A DNA stretch of 64,000 nt from Nageia nagi (lineage: Eukaryota; Pinophyta). The notes beneath the pieces were generated by a model, which was given only the letters and a program-made list of their open reading frames with translations, was not told the origin of the DNA and made no database searches. Positions 48,428-60,939 of the stretch are shown here, one piece after another. Both the position numbers and the translations under genes were made by a program. The DNA lies in NCBI GenBank assembly GCA_050084985.1, contig JBITNC010000001.1, forward strand, positions 192,324,001-192,388,000, read 5' to 3'. Position 1 is the first letter of the stretch. Each line of letters starts with the position of its first letter.

Positions 48428-49135
48428 TATTAGGAATGGAGCCTGATTATTTAGCTAAGTAAGAAAAATAGCTCTCTATTTTTATAATTGACATGCATAG
48501 AGCCAATCACTAGGGCTAGTCATTAGGAAGTTAACAAATTTGTAGACCTTATTAATAGTCAAAGTACCAATCATGCCAGTAGCCAATCAGTCCTAATATT
48601 TATTGCATTTAACCTTATGAATGTTGATACCAAAAATACAATCCATATGAATATGATTTATCATAAATTGAAGATGTAGGAACTCTATTTTGAAGCATGA
48701 AACTTGGTCTTTGGCTATTTTAAGCTTGAGAACTAAAGGTTGCATTGGGTGCCAAATTCTATCACTATAAAATTACTTAAAATAGAGAGTATAAAAATAG
48801 AATTGTATAAATCTATAAATGTATGTAAAATTCTTTGTAGAATTGATGGTAATGGTAATGATGATGGGAATAAAATTTACATAGGTATGAGAAATAAAAA
48901 TTCTTATAAACTAAAGAGGAAGGTATAATGGTTTGGTTATTGATTGGTTCACTTTGGTGGCTTGGACTAATTAATTGAAGGGACTAAATATTCTTCATGA
49001 GTGCATCCCACATAGACTAAGACATGATACATATTTTAAATATTCTCTTATTTGTATTATCTTGTTCCTTAATTTTATTTCAAGTTTAGAGTAAATTGAT
49101 TACTTAACTATGTTTTTATCTATTAGATCCTAGTA
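48428..49135 (+). repeat. 5' LTR of the short copia element
   Basis: Starts tattaggaatggagcctgat (canonical TG changed to TA) and ends tagatcctagta. It aligns throughout with 52259-52975; shared phrases include gattatttagctaagt and gaactctattttga. Confidence 0.85.
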
Positions 49136-49137
49136 AG

Positions 49138-49149
49138 TGGTATCAAAGA
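49138..49149 (+). other. Primer binding site
   Basis: TGGTATCAAAGA lies 2 nt after the LTR end, matching the initiator-Met tRNA type. Confidence 0.8.
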
Positions 49150-49179
49150 TTTATTTTTAATGGGTACTCAATAGAAAGC

Positions 49180-49950
49180 AAAAGAGGTTTTTGGATTGAG
49201 TAAGAGAAATGGTAGAAGAAGGACGGTTTAGGGAAAAAAAGTTTAATGGTCAAAATTTCTTGTTTTGTAGGATGTAAATGGGGGATTATATGTACTAGAT
49301 GGACCTTTATTTACCATTGGAGGGTAAGATAAATAAATAAATGACTATTTCATATGGGGAGTGAGCTCTTCTCAATAGGAAGATGTTATATATTGGAGCC
49401 ATAACAAGCCTTCAACATCTCCAAATAAAAAACTACAAAAGATGTTATAGATAAATTAGCTAGGTCATATGAAAACCCTAAACTTATAACAAAGTATTTC
49501 TCATGAAAAGATTGGTTAATATGAAAATGGTTGAAGGAGGATATATTATGGATCATTTGAATGATTTTAATACTATTACTTATTAGTTGAATTTAATGGA
49601 TTTATATTTTGATAATGAGATTAGGGTCTTATTGATTTTATACTCATCACCAAAAAGTTGGAATAACTTAGTAATGGTGATAAGTAACTTTGCTTTATAT
49701 TCTAATAATTTGAATTTTTATGATGTGGTGGGCATAATCATTAGTAAGAAAATGCGAAGAAAATCCATGGATGAAACATCAAGGTTTTTTTGGTGATTTA
49801 ACTATTGGGAATAAGGGAAGATAGAGTGAGAGAGGTGAAATCAAAATCAAGGAAAATTAGAAGGGAAATCCAAAAGAAAAGATAATCTAGAGCATTAGTA
49901 TAGTGGCAAGAAGGGAAACCTAAAAAAAGATTATTGGTTTAGAAAAGGAG
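49180..49950 (+). pseudogene. Copia gag remnant
   Basis: Recognisable phrases are KKFNGQNFLF near 49230, VFLMKRLVNMKMVEGGYIMD near 49495-49555, LNDFNTITY, DNEIRVLLILYSSPKSWNNL (inside the frame 49587-49796) and VVGIIISKKMRRKSMDETS. These fit the copia gag family. The zinc knuckle that should follow (near 49900-49945) has lost its cysteines. Several stops. Confidence 0.8.
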
Positions 49951-49979
49951 AAGAAAACAACAAAAATCAAGGTAATAAT

Positions 49980-50171
49980 AAGGAAGCTAATATGGCTAGT
50001 GAGATTTTACAATATGCATTGATTTTATCTCTAGAAAAGAATAGTGATTATTAGGTTGTACATTTTGATGCTTCTTTTCATGCCACTTCTCACAAGGATT
50101 ATTTTATATATTATGTTCAAGAATTATTTTGATAGGATTTTTTGGATACCAATCAGTTATGCAGGATTATG
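49980..50171 (+). pseudogene. Copia protease fragment, interrupted by an insertion
   Basis: Reads EANMASEILQYALILSLEKN, then VVHFDASFHATSHKDYF; the D-A-S triplet is where the family has D-S/T-G, so the active site is altered. It ends TNQLCRIM at 50171, where the CACTA-like element begins. The frame resumes after it with VGMGKTRIKLPNKN at about 51276. Confidence 0.7.
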
Positions 50172-51275
50172 CACTACTAAATTAAACTTGATTTGCATCC
50201 TTTTTACATTGGGATGCTTTGTTGATTTTTTTTTAATTTTTTCCCATTTTTTTGATGTAATTTTCGATGCAAACTACCATGCCAAAAGTTGCATCAGATT
50301 TTGTGTCCTTTTTGGAGCACTTTTCACATCATTTTTTACATCCTTAAAGCCACTTTTTGTGTATTTATTTGCATCCTTAAAGCCATTTTTTACATCATTT
50401 TCAAAATTTGCATTGATTTTTGCATCAAAATTTTATTATTTGCATCAATTTTTGCATCGAATTTTCATAATTTGCATTGATTTTTGCATCAATTTTCAAT
50501 AAAAAATATCATAGAATAGTAGATCTTTTAATTCTATGTGATTTAAAAAGAAATAGGCTCAAAATAATATCCACACCAAAAGTGACATCCTCTACAAGGT
50601 ACATCATTTTATTAGGTCTTTAGGGTAATGACATAGGTCCATTAAACTAGTTCAAGAATGGGGTTAGTAGTTTAGGTTTTAAAATTTTAAATTTATTATA
50701 TATTATTTTCCTAAATAATATAGTAAGGTTTTTAATGTTATTTTCCATTTCTTGTTGCCTATTTCTTTGTTAGCCTTCAAAGGAGTTTTCTTTTCTGCAA
50801 CTATGGGCTTATTCTCTTTTTTATTTTTTGCAATTATGGAATTTTTTTTATATGGGCTTATTCTCTATTGCTTCTTCTCTTCCTTGGGTTCCATAGCTAT
50901 GACCAAAACTTGAAAACTAAGGAAGAAAAAATTAGCTAAAGTGTATGAAATGTAATGATTATAGGGAGGGTTTGTTGATATACATAGATAGGAGAAGGTA
51001 TTTGGCTATTGGGTAATCAATTTTGGTATGGATGGAGGATGAAATGAATGTGAGCCATCGATTGGTTGATTAATAAATAGGTAAAATATGTTTTATATTT
51101 TTGGTAGTGAAATGCAATGCAAAATTTACATCGAAATTTATGTTGAAAAAAGTGAAACAATAGAAAAAAATAAAATGACGCATGTTAACATAAGAGGACA
51201 CAAATTAACTTCAATTTTCATTTTTTATGTTTTAAAACATAAAAAAGGATGCAAATTGGCCTTTTGGTAGTAGTT
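50172..51275. mobile_element. CACTA-like non-autonomous DNA transposon, 1.1 kb
   Basis: Left end CACTACTA at 50172; right end TAGTAGTT at 51268-51275, whose complement AACTACTA differs only at the first base. Flanking triplets are atg (50169-50171) and gtg (51276-51278), a 3-bp target duplication with one change, as expected for the CACTA superfamily. Subterminal motifs tttgcatcc recur in inverted orientation (50192 region and 51245 region), and tttgcatcaatttttgcatc-type repeats fill 50280-50500. No transposase is visible; the frame of 152 codons at 50044-50502 spans the junction and is not a gene. Confidence 0.7.
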
Positions 51276-51690
51276 GTGGGTATGGGAAAGACTAGGATTA
51301 AATTACCTAATAAAAATTAGTTAGTGCTCAAGGAAATGATGAAAATCCCTAATTTGAAGAGAAACCTCATTTCAATAAGTAAACTTGATAGTGAGGGTTA
51401 CATGGTTGCATTTGAAAACTAAGAGTGGAAGGTTACTAAGGGTTCCTTGATTGTTATAATATTTAAGATGAATGGTTCATTATATTTTCTTACTAAAAAA
51501 TCTAAGTGCATTATGGATTTAACTTCTACATGTAAGAATGTAGTTATGAGGTATCATAGGTTTAGACACGTGAAAAGGAGTGAATTGGATTTTATCAAAA
51601 GAAAAAGGAGGGTGATATTAATCAAGGATGGAAAGGATATTTCCAAAAACATGAAGTACATAACAAAGGTATAAGAAGATTTTCAACATC
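51276..51690 (+). pseudogene. Copia protease end and pre-integrase region
   Basis: Continues the interrupted ORF: VLKEMMKIPNLKRNLISISK, then KVTKGSLIVI, MNGSLYFLTKKSK and a pre-integrase remnant with RYHRFRHVKRSEL (normally an H..H..C..C zinc finger; the cysteines are not seen). The frame 51447-51674 covers the last part. After about 51700 the pol homology stops. Confidence 0.7.
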
Positions 51691-51699
51691 AAGATCAAT

Positions 51700-52258
51700 A
51701 AAATATACCAAGGGATGTTATAAAATTGAAAAGGGTAAGCTATTATTTCTTCACACTTTCTTATGTATTATAAACTAATGATGATGATTTAGAATATTTT
51801 ATATAAGATGAAACCAAGAAGAAGTAGGAAATTGGCATGGATAACTAGGGTTATTCCTTAATGTAAAACTAATAGGATTTAGTTTAGTTACCTACATATG
51901 TAAGGAAGGTTTGCATGAAAAGTGTGAATATATGATGATGGCTTGTGATGAAAGAGTTTGCAAATGATAAAGGTATGACCCATGGAGTGCAAGTTAGGAA
52001 TAGGTTTATGGTCATGGAGTGGGAGTTTGAATGTGTTGTATACTAATGGTGGTGTTCTAGAATATTTTATGCAAAAGGAAACTAGGAAGAAGTGGGAGCT
52101 TGGCATATATAACTAGGGGTATTCCTTAATATGAAAAAAATGAAGAATTTGAGGGTTATGCCAATTTTAGTTGGTCTTAAGGAATAAAGATTAAGGTGAG
52201 AATATTTCAATCTAGGGTTGAAGGGTGTTGCAATGGAATCAATCTCCAAGTGGGAGAT
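51700..52258. other. End of the copia interior with a local duplication and PPT
   Basis: About 95 bp at 51768-51862 is repeated at 52038-52132 (both with 'tagaatattttat', 'aagaagtggga'/'aagaagtagga' and 'ataactaggg-tattcctta'). Pol domains are missing. The purine tract aagtgggagat at 52248-52258 directly precedes the 3' LTR. Confidence 0.6.
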
Positions 52259-52975
52259 TGTTAGGAATGGATCTTGATTATTTAGCTAAGTGAGAAAAAT
52301 AACTCCCTAATTTGTAATTGGTACATAAAGGGATGATCAGTAGGGCCAATCAATAAGTAGCCTATTGATTTTTAGGTCCAATCAATAGATAAGGTATCGA
52401 TAATACCAATTGACTAACTAATTATGATATTTATTATAGTAAATCTTGTGAGAATTGATCCCAATAACCCAATCAGTGTAAATATGTTCAATCATAAACT
52501 AGATATGTAAGAACTCTATTTTGAGGTATGAAACTTGGTACTTAGCTATTCTAAGATTGAGAATTAAAGGTTGTGTTGAGTGTTGAATTCAATAATTTTA
52601 AATATGAATCTATAAATATATGTAAAATTATTTGAATAATTAATAGTAATGGTAATGGTGATGGGAATATAATTTACATAGGTGTAAAGAATAGATAGAG
52701 GATAGCAAATCCTTATTGAGAGGGACTAGTTTAGGTGATAAATTATTATAAACCAAAGAGGACTATAAGATGGTTTGGTTATCAATTAGTTCCCTTTGTT
52801 AGCTTGTACTAATTAATTCAAGGTACTTAATATTCTCTATGGACATAGCCCATATTGGGTGAACCATTTTACATCTTTTTTATTCTCTTGTTTGTGTGAT
52901 ATTATTGCTTAATTTTCTTCCAATTTTAGAGTAGATTGATTGCTCAATTATATTTTTATATAGTAGATCCTAATA
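52259..52975 (+). repeat. 3' LTR of the short copia element
   Basis: Starts TGTTAGGAATGGATCTTGAT after the polypurine tract and ends with 'gtagatcctaata'. Aligns with the 5' LTR, with many substitutions and small indels. Confidence 0.85.
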
Positions 52976-53214
52976 ATAGTCAAACTATACCCTTATTTAG
53001 GTTATTTTGATCAAGATGAGGAACATTAAGAATTAACTTACCAAGAAATGATGACCAATAGTTTAAATATATATTTGAAGTAATTGGTGATTAATACTTT
53101 GATATCATTTTGAGAAGAGATCAACCTACAATACAAAACTACCATAAAATAAGAGGAGGACACCTACCATTATAGAATATTATATATTGTAATCAATGAA
53201 GATAAACAATGGCC

Positions 53215-56200
53215 ACTACATCAGCATCCAAACTTCTATTTTTTCAAAAAGATACTCATTATGATAAAATATATTTTTTCATATTGAAAAATGATTAGGA
53301 AATAAGGATAGTCACTATTAATGAAGCAAAGGTCCTTGACTTTATATTTAGTCTAAGAGAAAAATTCCTCATTTGGTTTATGAAATATAAAAATGTACAA
53401 CCAAATCAAGTTGCTAAGATATGGAAATAAATCAAGGCAATATTTGATGTAGAATACCAATTTCCATAAGGTTTATTATATAGATATTATGAGCAAGATG
53501 AGGTATATGATACAATATTCTATAGAAATAACAAAGGATTTTGAAAAAAAATTAAAGAAACATAAAAAAGACTCTAGGAACCTATGATAGAGAAATTAAT
53601 ACTAAATAATTTGTATCTAGCTGTAGACCTAACATTATACAATTTATGAAAAAAATATACCCATATTATATAGATGAACTCCTAGAAGTAGATTAAATTG
53701 AATCTTGAACCTGGTAATCAAAAGACTTAAACTCTATAATTTTAGAGAAAATATAAATAATTTCTTGATAGATCACCAACATGTTAGTTTATAAAATGCT
53801 AGAGGCACCCCCTATTAGAAGAGAAATTTGATATCAATTATGCACCAAAGAATAACATATCACTAAAGAATGACCTATTTTAAGGAAATCCCTTAAGGAG
53901 TTCTTCCATATATATCAAACCATGGGAAATCATACTACACATGATTTTATAGTAGTAGGAATAAGAAGAGGAATTATTGGATCAAACTGCTAAACTTTTG
54001 GATAAAAAAATAATTGGATAGATTAATTTCAAGAGAAAGGATTCTTAGACAATATTGAGAAAGAACTTAGAGATCACCCAAGGATATATAATACTCACAC
54101 ATATCAACCACCTATGTATAGACATACCAAAAGACCAAATCCTCTCCCATATGTTGATCAAACTAATATTACCAATATTTTAGTGGTAACATTAACATAG
54201 GTACAACCTAGTAATGATAATAGAAACTATAATAATTATCCACCTAATCGATACCAAGAAAATAATCAAGGATAAAATAATCAAGTATATAATAATCAAG
54301 AATAAGGTAGAGGATGAGGAGGTAATGGTGGATACAATAATTAGGTTCATATTTAGAGTAGAATACCATTATATTTTAATTATGGCAACCAATCTCATTG
54401 GTAATAAGAGTGTCCTCACCTAAAGGCCTTCATTATATGCTATTACTACAAAAAAAGGATCATGGGTATTCAGATTATCCAAAACTATTACATGATATAT
54501 TGGAAAAATAGATAATACAAAGGGTTACAAACCTAGTATAATTGAATGTTAAACTTATAAAATAAGTTTCCATCATTGACCAAGTTACTTTCACCCAAGC
54601 TTGGGAGGTATCTATATCAACAATCCAAATTAAGGAAAAAGATCAAAAACCAATGGTGATTAGTAATGGGAAACAAATATATCACCAAGTTCAAGAGTCC
54701 ATGTAGTAGCATTAATTACTACCATATCAAGAACCAAAAAGGTGAAATTTGACAAACTAATTATTCAAGATATCCTCTCATAAAATAAATACCCTTTAAA
54801 CCTTGATGTGAAAAAGGAATTCACTAAAATAACCTAAGATATAATAGAATAATTGGAAAAATACGGCATGATATAGACTAAAATGGAACCCTTAAATTTA
54901 CTAAGGAGAAGATACAACTCTTGAAAGAATTTAGTCAAATATTGAAAGATGACGATCTGGTGACTAAATTAAAATATATTACTAAATATGCAATAAAAAG
55001 GGGAGGATTACTAAGAACATGAGAGTTGCAAAAAATGAAAAAAAATATGGAAAAATAAATCCACAAAAATTGACACTAAAAATGTGACCATATCTTTGGA
55101 AACTTGGTAATAGCTCAAGTTATTTCTCTTGTTGATGGAACACTTGTCAAACCATAAGGAGTCCTTAAAAATATGATCATATCCTATATGAGATTTGATT
55201 CTTAGGTATAATTTGAGGTAATTGATATGAAAATAATAATAGGGTATTCTATATTGCATTATTATATTTATAATGGTTTATAAATAATAAAAAAATCTTG
55301 AATAGTAAATCACAAGAGTTAATAATATCAAATGAAGAATATATAGTACACCTTCCATTAAATATTAAAGGGGTGGAATATGCTTATGTAGATTTCCCAA
55401 ATACTAGTAGGGATAATAAAAATTAATATGAGAGTGATTATCTATGATTCAAAAACTTATACATTATGATAATTAACAAATAATTATATGGATTTTAGGA
55501 CCATAAAGATCCAATTGGTGATCAAAAATTGAATTTCCATAGTGGTGACTTTGAAGAAGACTCTAAGATCATTGAAATGATTTTACAAGGGATCATAAAA
55601 TAACCAATAAAAGGAATATCCAAATCACCGATAGTCAAAGAGTTTTTAAGATTCACCAAGGGTATTTTTTATAATACTCTACCAAATTTTAATGGGTTGG
55701 AATCCCCAAATGCATTACAATAAATGGAAATGATATTTACTAATTAAATAAGTAGAATTGAAGCATTAGATGATGCATTAGTCACCACTTCAAGAAGATG
55801 GTGGGGTACTCATAAAGTTTCCTTTCAAACCTAATATGAAATCAAAATATAGTTTAAACTTTAGTTTGAACCTCCAAAACCTATCAAAGTACCCATAAAA
55901 TCATATTTAGGTAAGGATATTCTATTAGACCATAAAAACCAATGTGAGTCGACTTGGAATCTTTAAGGAATATCTAAAGTTATAGTATAGGTTCAATTGT
56001 TTCATTAGAATTTAAACACTATTCATAAATAATGGTATATCTAAAAGAAATTAAGAAGAGGGACATGCAATTGGAACACTCTCCAAAATGACTTCCTCAA
56101 AACCTTATCTTTTTACAATAGTGACTTGAACATTCGAAAGGGTTTGAAAAAAACTAGAGAATTTGTATTCCTAACTCTAGAGGAGGCTCAATTCAAATTT

Positions 56201-56400
56201 ACTAGATCTCCTAATTGTACTCCCCCTACCCCTTCTACTTGAATCACTAGAAATAACTAAAGTAAAAATCCTTTCCAAAATAAAGAGGAAAGAAGACTCA
56301 AAGCTAAAGGATCCAAAATAGAAAATAAAAAATATGAAATATGAATTTGAAGAAGGTGAACATGATGTGATCATAAAAAACATAGCAATAACATATTATG
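53215..56400 (+). pseudogene. Ty3/gypsy gag and protease-like region, heavily decayed
   Basis: Successive phrases in changing frames are: ASKLLFFQKDTHYDKIYFF near 53230; 'FSLREKFLIWFMKYKN' near 53350; a knuckle remnant 'CPHLKAFIICYYYKKKDHGY' near 54412-54475, partly degenerate; 'KVKFDKLIIQDI' near 54740; 'DDDLVTKLKYITKYAIKRGG'-type sequence near 54950; 'GTLVKPGVLKNMIISYMRFD'-type sequence near 55140; 'FEVIDMKIIIGYSILHYY' near 55212, where a retropepsin domain is expected; and 'RRWWGTHKVSFQT' near 55797. They fit a plant gypsy Gag/protease polyprotein. No RT or integrase follows, and no LTR pair was found, so the limits are approximate. Confidence 0.55.
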
Positions 56401-59400
56401 ATTTAGTGTTAAATATCATAAATATTAATATCAACACATAATCAATTCCTAAAATACTATAGAGAAGAATTATGATATAGTATTCACTAAGGCGATTGAT
56501 AAAAAAATTGCTAAATATCATGAGAAAATAACATAACTATAGAAAAAATAATTAGAAGTATAATTATACTTATAAGACTTATAACAAGTTCAATCCAAAA
56601 TTTTATACTTTCTATAAAAAAAGAATAACATCCATGAGGAATAAAACATCACCCTTTAATACTTACAACAACTTCATCTGTAAACTTTTATAAGTCATGC
56701 TATTCAAGAAATCATCAAATACGTATTTCTTGAACTTGAATTTTTCAACACATGAATTCAACCATAATTATTCCTAATACCCAACATTACAATATTGAAT
56801 AATATATGGCATCTTGGTTGATTAAATCCATGTTCTTCTTCTTATTGTACAACCTACTAATTACAAAAATGTACTTAAATATAACTACCATAACTCATAT
56901 AATAAGATCCATGATCCTACATGTGGAAATATTACTAATTTCCAATCTTGGAAAAAATAGTAAAATAAATGCATACATTAAATGGATACAAAAATATTTA
57001 TATTGGTTCCTTTTAGTGTGAGAGTACATCTAGTCTAATAGGGCTCTTATTATTTTTTCCAATGAACATTACAATGATGTAATATTATGGAGAGAAATAC
57101 TATCTTACAACAACCTAGAATATTACTTACTTCCACAATATTATGAATCAATCATCCATATCATTGATATATAAATTAATTGAATGAAAGAAGTGTTAGT
57201 AAAAAGGTAGGATGGTATTGAATTATTTAGTCTCAAATGGACTCCAAAACTCCTCACTCAACTATATCAAGTCTACACTCTCAAGCTTCTATATAATGGA
57301 TCAAGAATACTAAAATATTTTATGAGTTACCACATAAGTAATGAATTTAAAAACTATCCATTTTCCTTATATAATCATGACATAAACTTTGTAGTTATAT
57401 GTTTGGAATAGAATGGGTGTTGTTACACCTATGTAGAAACACCATGAAACTTCATCCGATTGAACTGGAACATATGAAGATCTGAGCATGAACATCTCTA
57501 GTGATAATCTTCACTCAAGAACTATGATCTCCGTAAAACATTCAATGTGTAACCTCTTAGATCTCTCTTAATAAAGGCTCACAATTTATCCAATGGCTGG
57601 AGAAATCCTAATAACAACTATTCAATAATTATAATGTTAAAATAACACAATCCTTTGGATGACACTCATAACATCCTCAATCTTGACATGCTTTACAAAT
57701 TCATACCAAGTGATTCGATCTCAACAATAATAAAGTAATAACATATAATGAATATGATATAATATTCATCCTACACCATGAATCACATATTACATACTGA
57801 CCATCATGACTATGATTTCCACCTCCATCTAACTAATTGCAACATTATAAATATAAAGGAAAGAAGCATTTATGAGGTTCTATTCTACCTTTGTTTGATT
57901 TACAACTAGTATAAAAGTAACAATGAACTTCATAGTTGTAAATCCTCACCATCTATGGAAAGTTATACTCCAAAATGGTAGCATCCTACCTACAGTAAAG
58001 GAAACAATCTTCCTTTTTCTAAACACGATATACACTATCCTATTCCTATATGGGATTATCTCACATACGAGAAATAGCTTATATGAAGTCTTCCTAATAT
58101 ATTAATATCCTATCATTCTAATAGAAATATAACATTTATACCTGCAGTACTTCATGGCTTGGAAATGAGAGAAATTCTCCTAAGCAAATTGGAAAATGAG
58201 AAGAAAGAAGATTTTATGAAACTTTGATTTACCTTGAATTGATTTCATCCATTATGTAAATCACTATAATCTTTCCATGATTGTAGATTCTCCTATCCAT
58301 GGTAAATCCTATTCCAATGTTGGTAGCAACTTTCCTACAAGAAAAATACCTTTTCTTCTCTCCTTTAGTTCCAAAACTCTCTAACTTGTGTAACAAGGAT
58401 TTCACTCTCCTCAAATAATCCACAAGAATGTGTTTTCCATCATCACAACCATATTTTCACATTTCAAAGAGTCTATGCTTTGTATTCCTCCATGAAATGA
58501 TTATGATCCTTTACTTACCCCATAATTCTACATATCCAATGATGTTTGCAGTATGCAAAATAGTGCATACACCCTTATGATAGTATTTTTGGAAATAAAT
58601 AGTTTGTAGGAAATCAATTTAAGTGAAGATTATTTTTTTGACAAAGGTAGGCATGCATACACTTGTTGGAAGGGTATCTTATATAAATATCCAATAAAGG
58701 AAGAATTAACTCAATTTTATATCTATATCAAAATTTATACCTTCCCTAATATGACTAACCTATTTTTGTGATAGGTTTTAGCTATAATAACACCACAAGA
58801 TCATTAGAAAAAGATTCAAACACCACATAAACATGAGGATTAACCAATTCCTCACTCCTATGATATTTGAAAATAATTATATGGTCTAATTTTAGATCAA
58901 AAATCCATAAATAAAAGGAAGCATAACTAAAATTTCTTAATAAATGTATAGAAACATTCCCAAACTAGTGATGTCATCAAATATGCTTAGAATTACATGA
59001 ACCTAGAGTTCATTTTAGAGATAATTTATTAGGAGATTTACAAATGGATATAAATAAAAGGATAAATGTAGATGATAAAATTTAATCATAATTATGGTAA
59101 GGATGATGCAAATATATCTATTTTAATTACAAATAAAGAAAATTAATTGCTTATGATAATGAGTAAATAAGATATATCTAATATAAATGTGAAATGATAG
59201 ATAAGATAGAAATAATAGAATAAAATTAAATAACTTGATAAACCTTTAAGAGAGGAATGATAAATATTTTTGAACTTATCTGGATGTCCATTGAGTAGCT
59301 ATTTAGTTTTGATTTGATATGTAGGGATTGGAAGGGACAATAGAGAATTTATTTGTGAACTTATGAAGTATCTGTACCTGTAGTGCTGGCACTAAGAAGA

Positions 59401-60930
59401 AATATAACCTAGCCCTAGAATTGGGAATCCTATAGAGCATGAGTGAACTAATTCTAAATCTAACAACCAAAACATTAAACCTCAATGTGTATCATGAAGG
59501 AATGGAAGATAACTCTTAAGTATAACAAATTCTAATCTCAATAGGTGGTGTCCAAAGATACCATCAAGGTTTTTGATGGATGTGCATAGTCTTGTCGATA
59601 TGATATATTGATAGTATTTCCATGCATATAATTATCTATTTATAATATCGAGAGATTACCTAAATACACCAATTTTGGTGGTCACTTGCATAAAATAAGT
59701 GAATTATACATGACATATAAACTAGGTGGATTATAATTGATAATTGAAATATAACATAACATCATATTGATCATAATATAATGAGGGTCATATGAAAAAT
59801 AGTTTGGCCTAAAAAGGATGCCAATTTTGGTAGCAAAAATTCCCCCATTTATAAGTTCTAATGAAATAAATTGAAATTTTTCTTATAAAGTAAAGAGAGA
59901 AGAAAATAAAAATTCCCTGATTTTGGTTCTTGATAGAATCAACAATTTATTTGATGATGTATTATGTCCCATATTTGCATTGATTATTATGGAGGAAGTG
60001 AACATCAATAATAAAGTACAAATAACCTTTGGGAAGATATAAATACCCTCCAAAGATCATAATAACATCATATATCATCTTATAGCAAACCATTATGTAG
60101 ATACCTAAAAGTAGTCCCCCTCATGTGGCCCCATGTATATGTAATATTACATATATAGTCAATCATATTTAATTATATTTAAGCATATTATCACATATTT
60201 ATCATGTTATATTCTAATTTTTATGCTAGGTATACTAGGTTTACTTCAACATTTTTACAAGGGATCAAATGATGATATCATGCCTAATCTAAATGTAAGT
60301 ATCTCTAAATTGGGGAAAGCATATCAAGATTAAATATTAATAGTTTATACCATACAATTGGGTGTTTATAAATTCTTCCTATTGATATTGGAATCTTGTT
60401 ATCACTTGAGTAAATATATTTCATCCATATTCATGATCATATGTTTGGCTCAACTCATTGGCACATTTGTTGTTATCGATCCTTATTGGCATACCTCATT
60501 CTTTTAGAATGCTAGCACCCACACTGGATTTTTTTCTACTATTGGTCATGGGGTTTTCATACAAAAGTCATATTACCTAGATAAGTTCACCTTGCATCTA
60601 TCCTACTTCTACATAGGTAAGGATACACATGTATTTATCTTACACTTGATTCAATCTCTTTAGTGCATGATTTTATTTTTTATGTTGATAACAATAAAAT
60701 CATAATTCTATTATTGCACATGCTATATTTTATTATTTATTATTATTCATGTATATTTATTTGAATTAAATAGCTTAAATAATACATACTTAAATATTTG
60801 TGTATTTAGTTCATCTAGGCCAAAACCCTAGGTGTACCAAAACACATATTAACATATCGACACCAACCCATTTATAGTATTTATTTCTCTTAATTAGGGT
60901 TAGAATAAAAGTGATTTCAAACTACATTAA
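56401..60930. other. AT-rich spacer and unassigned element debris
   Basis: A coding-like + stretch near 57040-57180 ('SNEHYNDVILWREILSYNNL', 'PQYYESIIHIIDI') and 57230-57410 has no family I recognise and may be the downstream part of the preceding element. From 57420 to 60930 I see nothing that I can support. The 60-75 codon frames there are isolated. Confidence 0.45.
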
Positions 60931-60939
60931 ACATTCTAC

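Larger units (their letters stand above)
48428..52975 (+). mobile_element. Ty1/copia element with paired LTRs, short and inactive
   Basis: LTRs of about 710 bp flank an internal region of 3.1 kb, of which 1.1 kb is a later DNA-transposon insertion. Gag, a protease fragment and the pre-integrase region are recognisable in that order; integrase, RT and RNase H are absent, so most of pol is deleted. PBS and PPT are in the expected places. Every ORF is broken. Confidence 0.85.

Noticed and set aside
50044-50502. 152-codon + frame rich in F and I
   Set aside because: It crosses from copia sequence into the CACTA-like element and is open only because of T-rich tttgcatc repeats.
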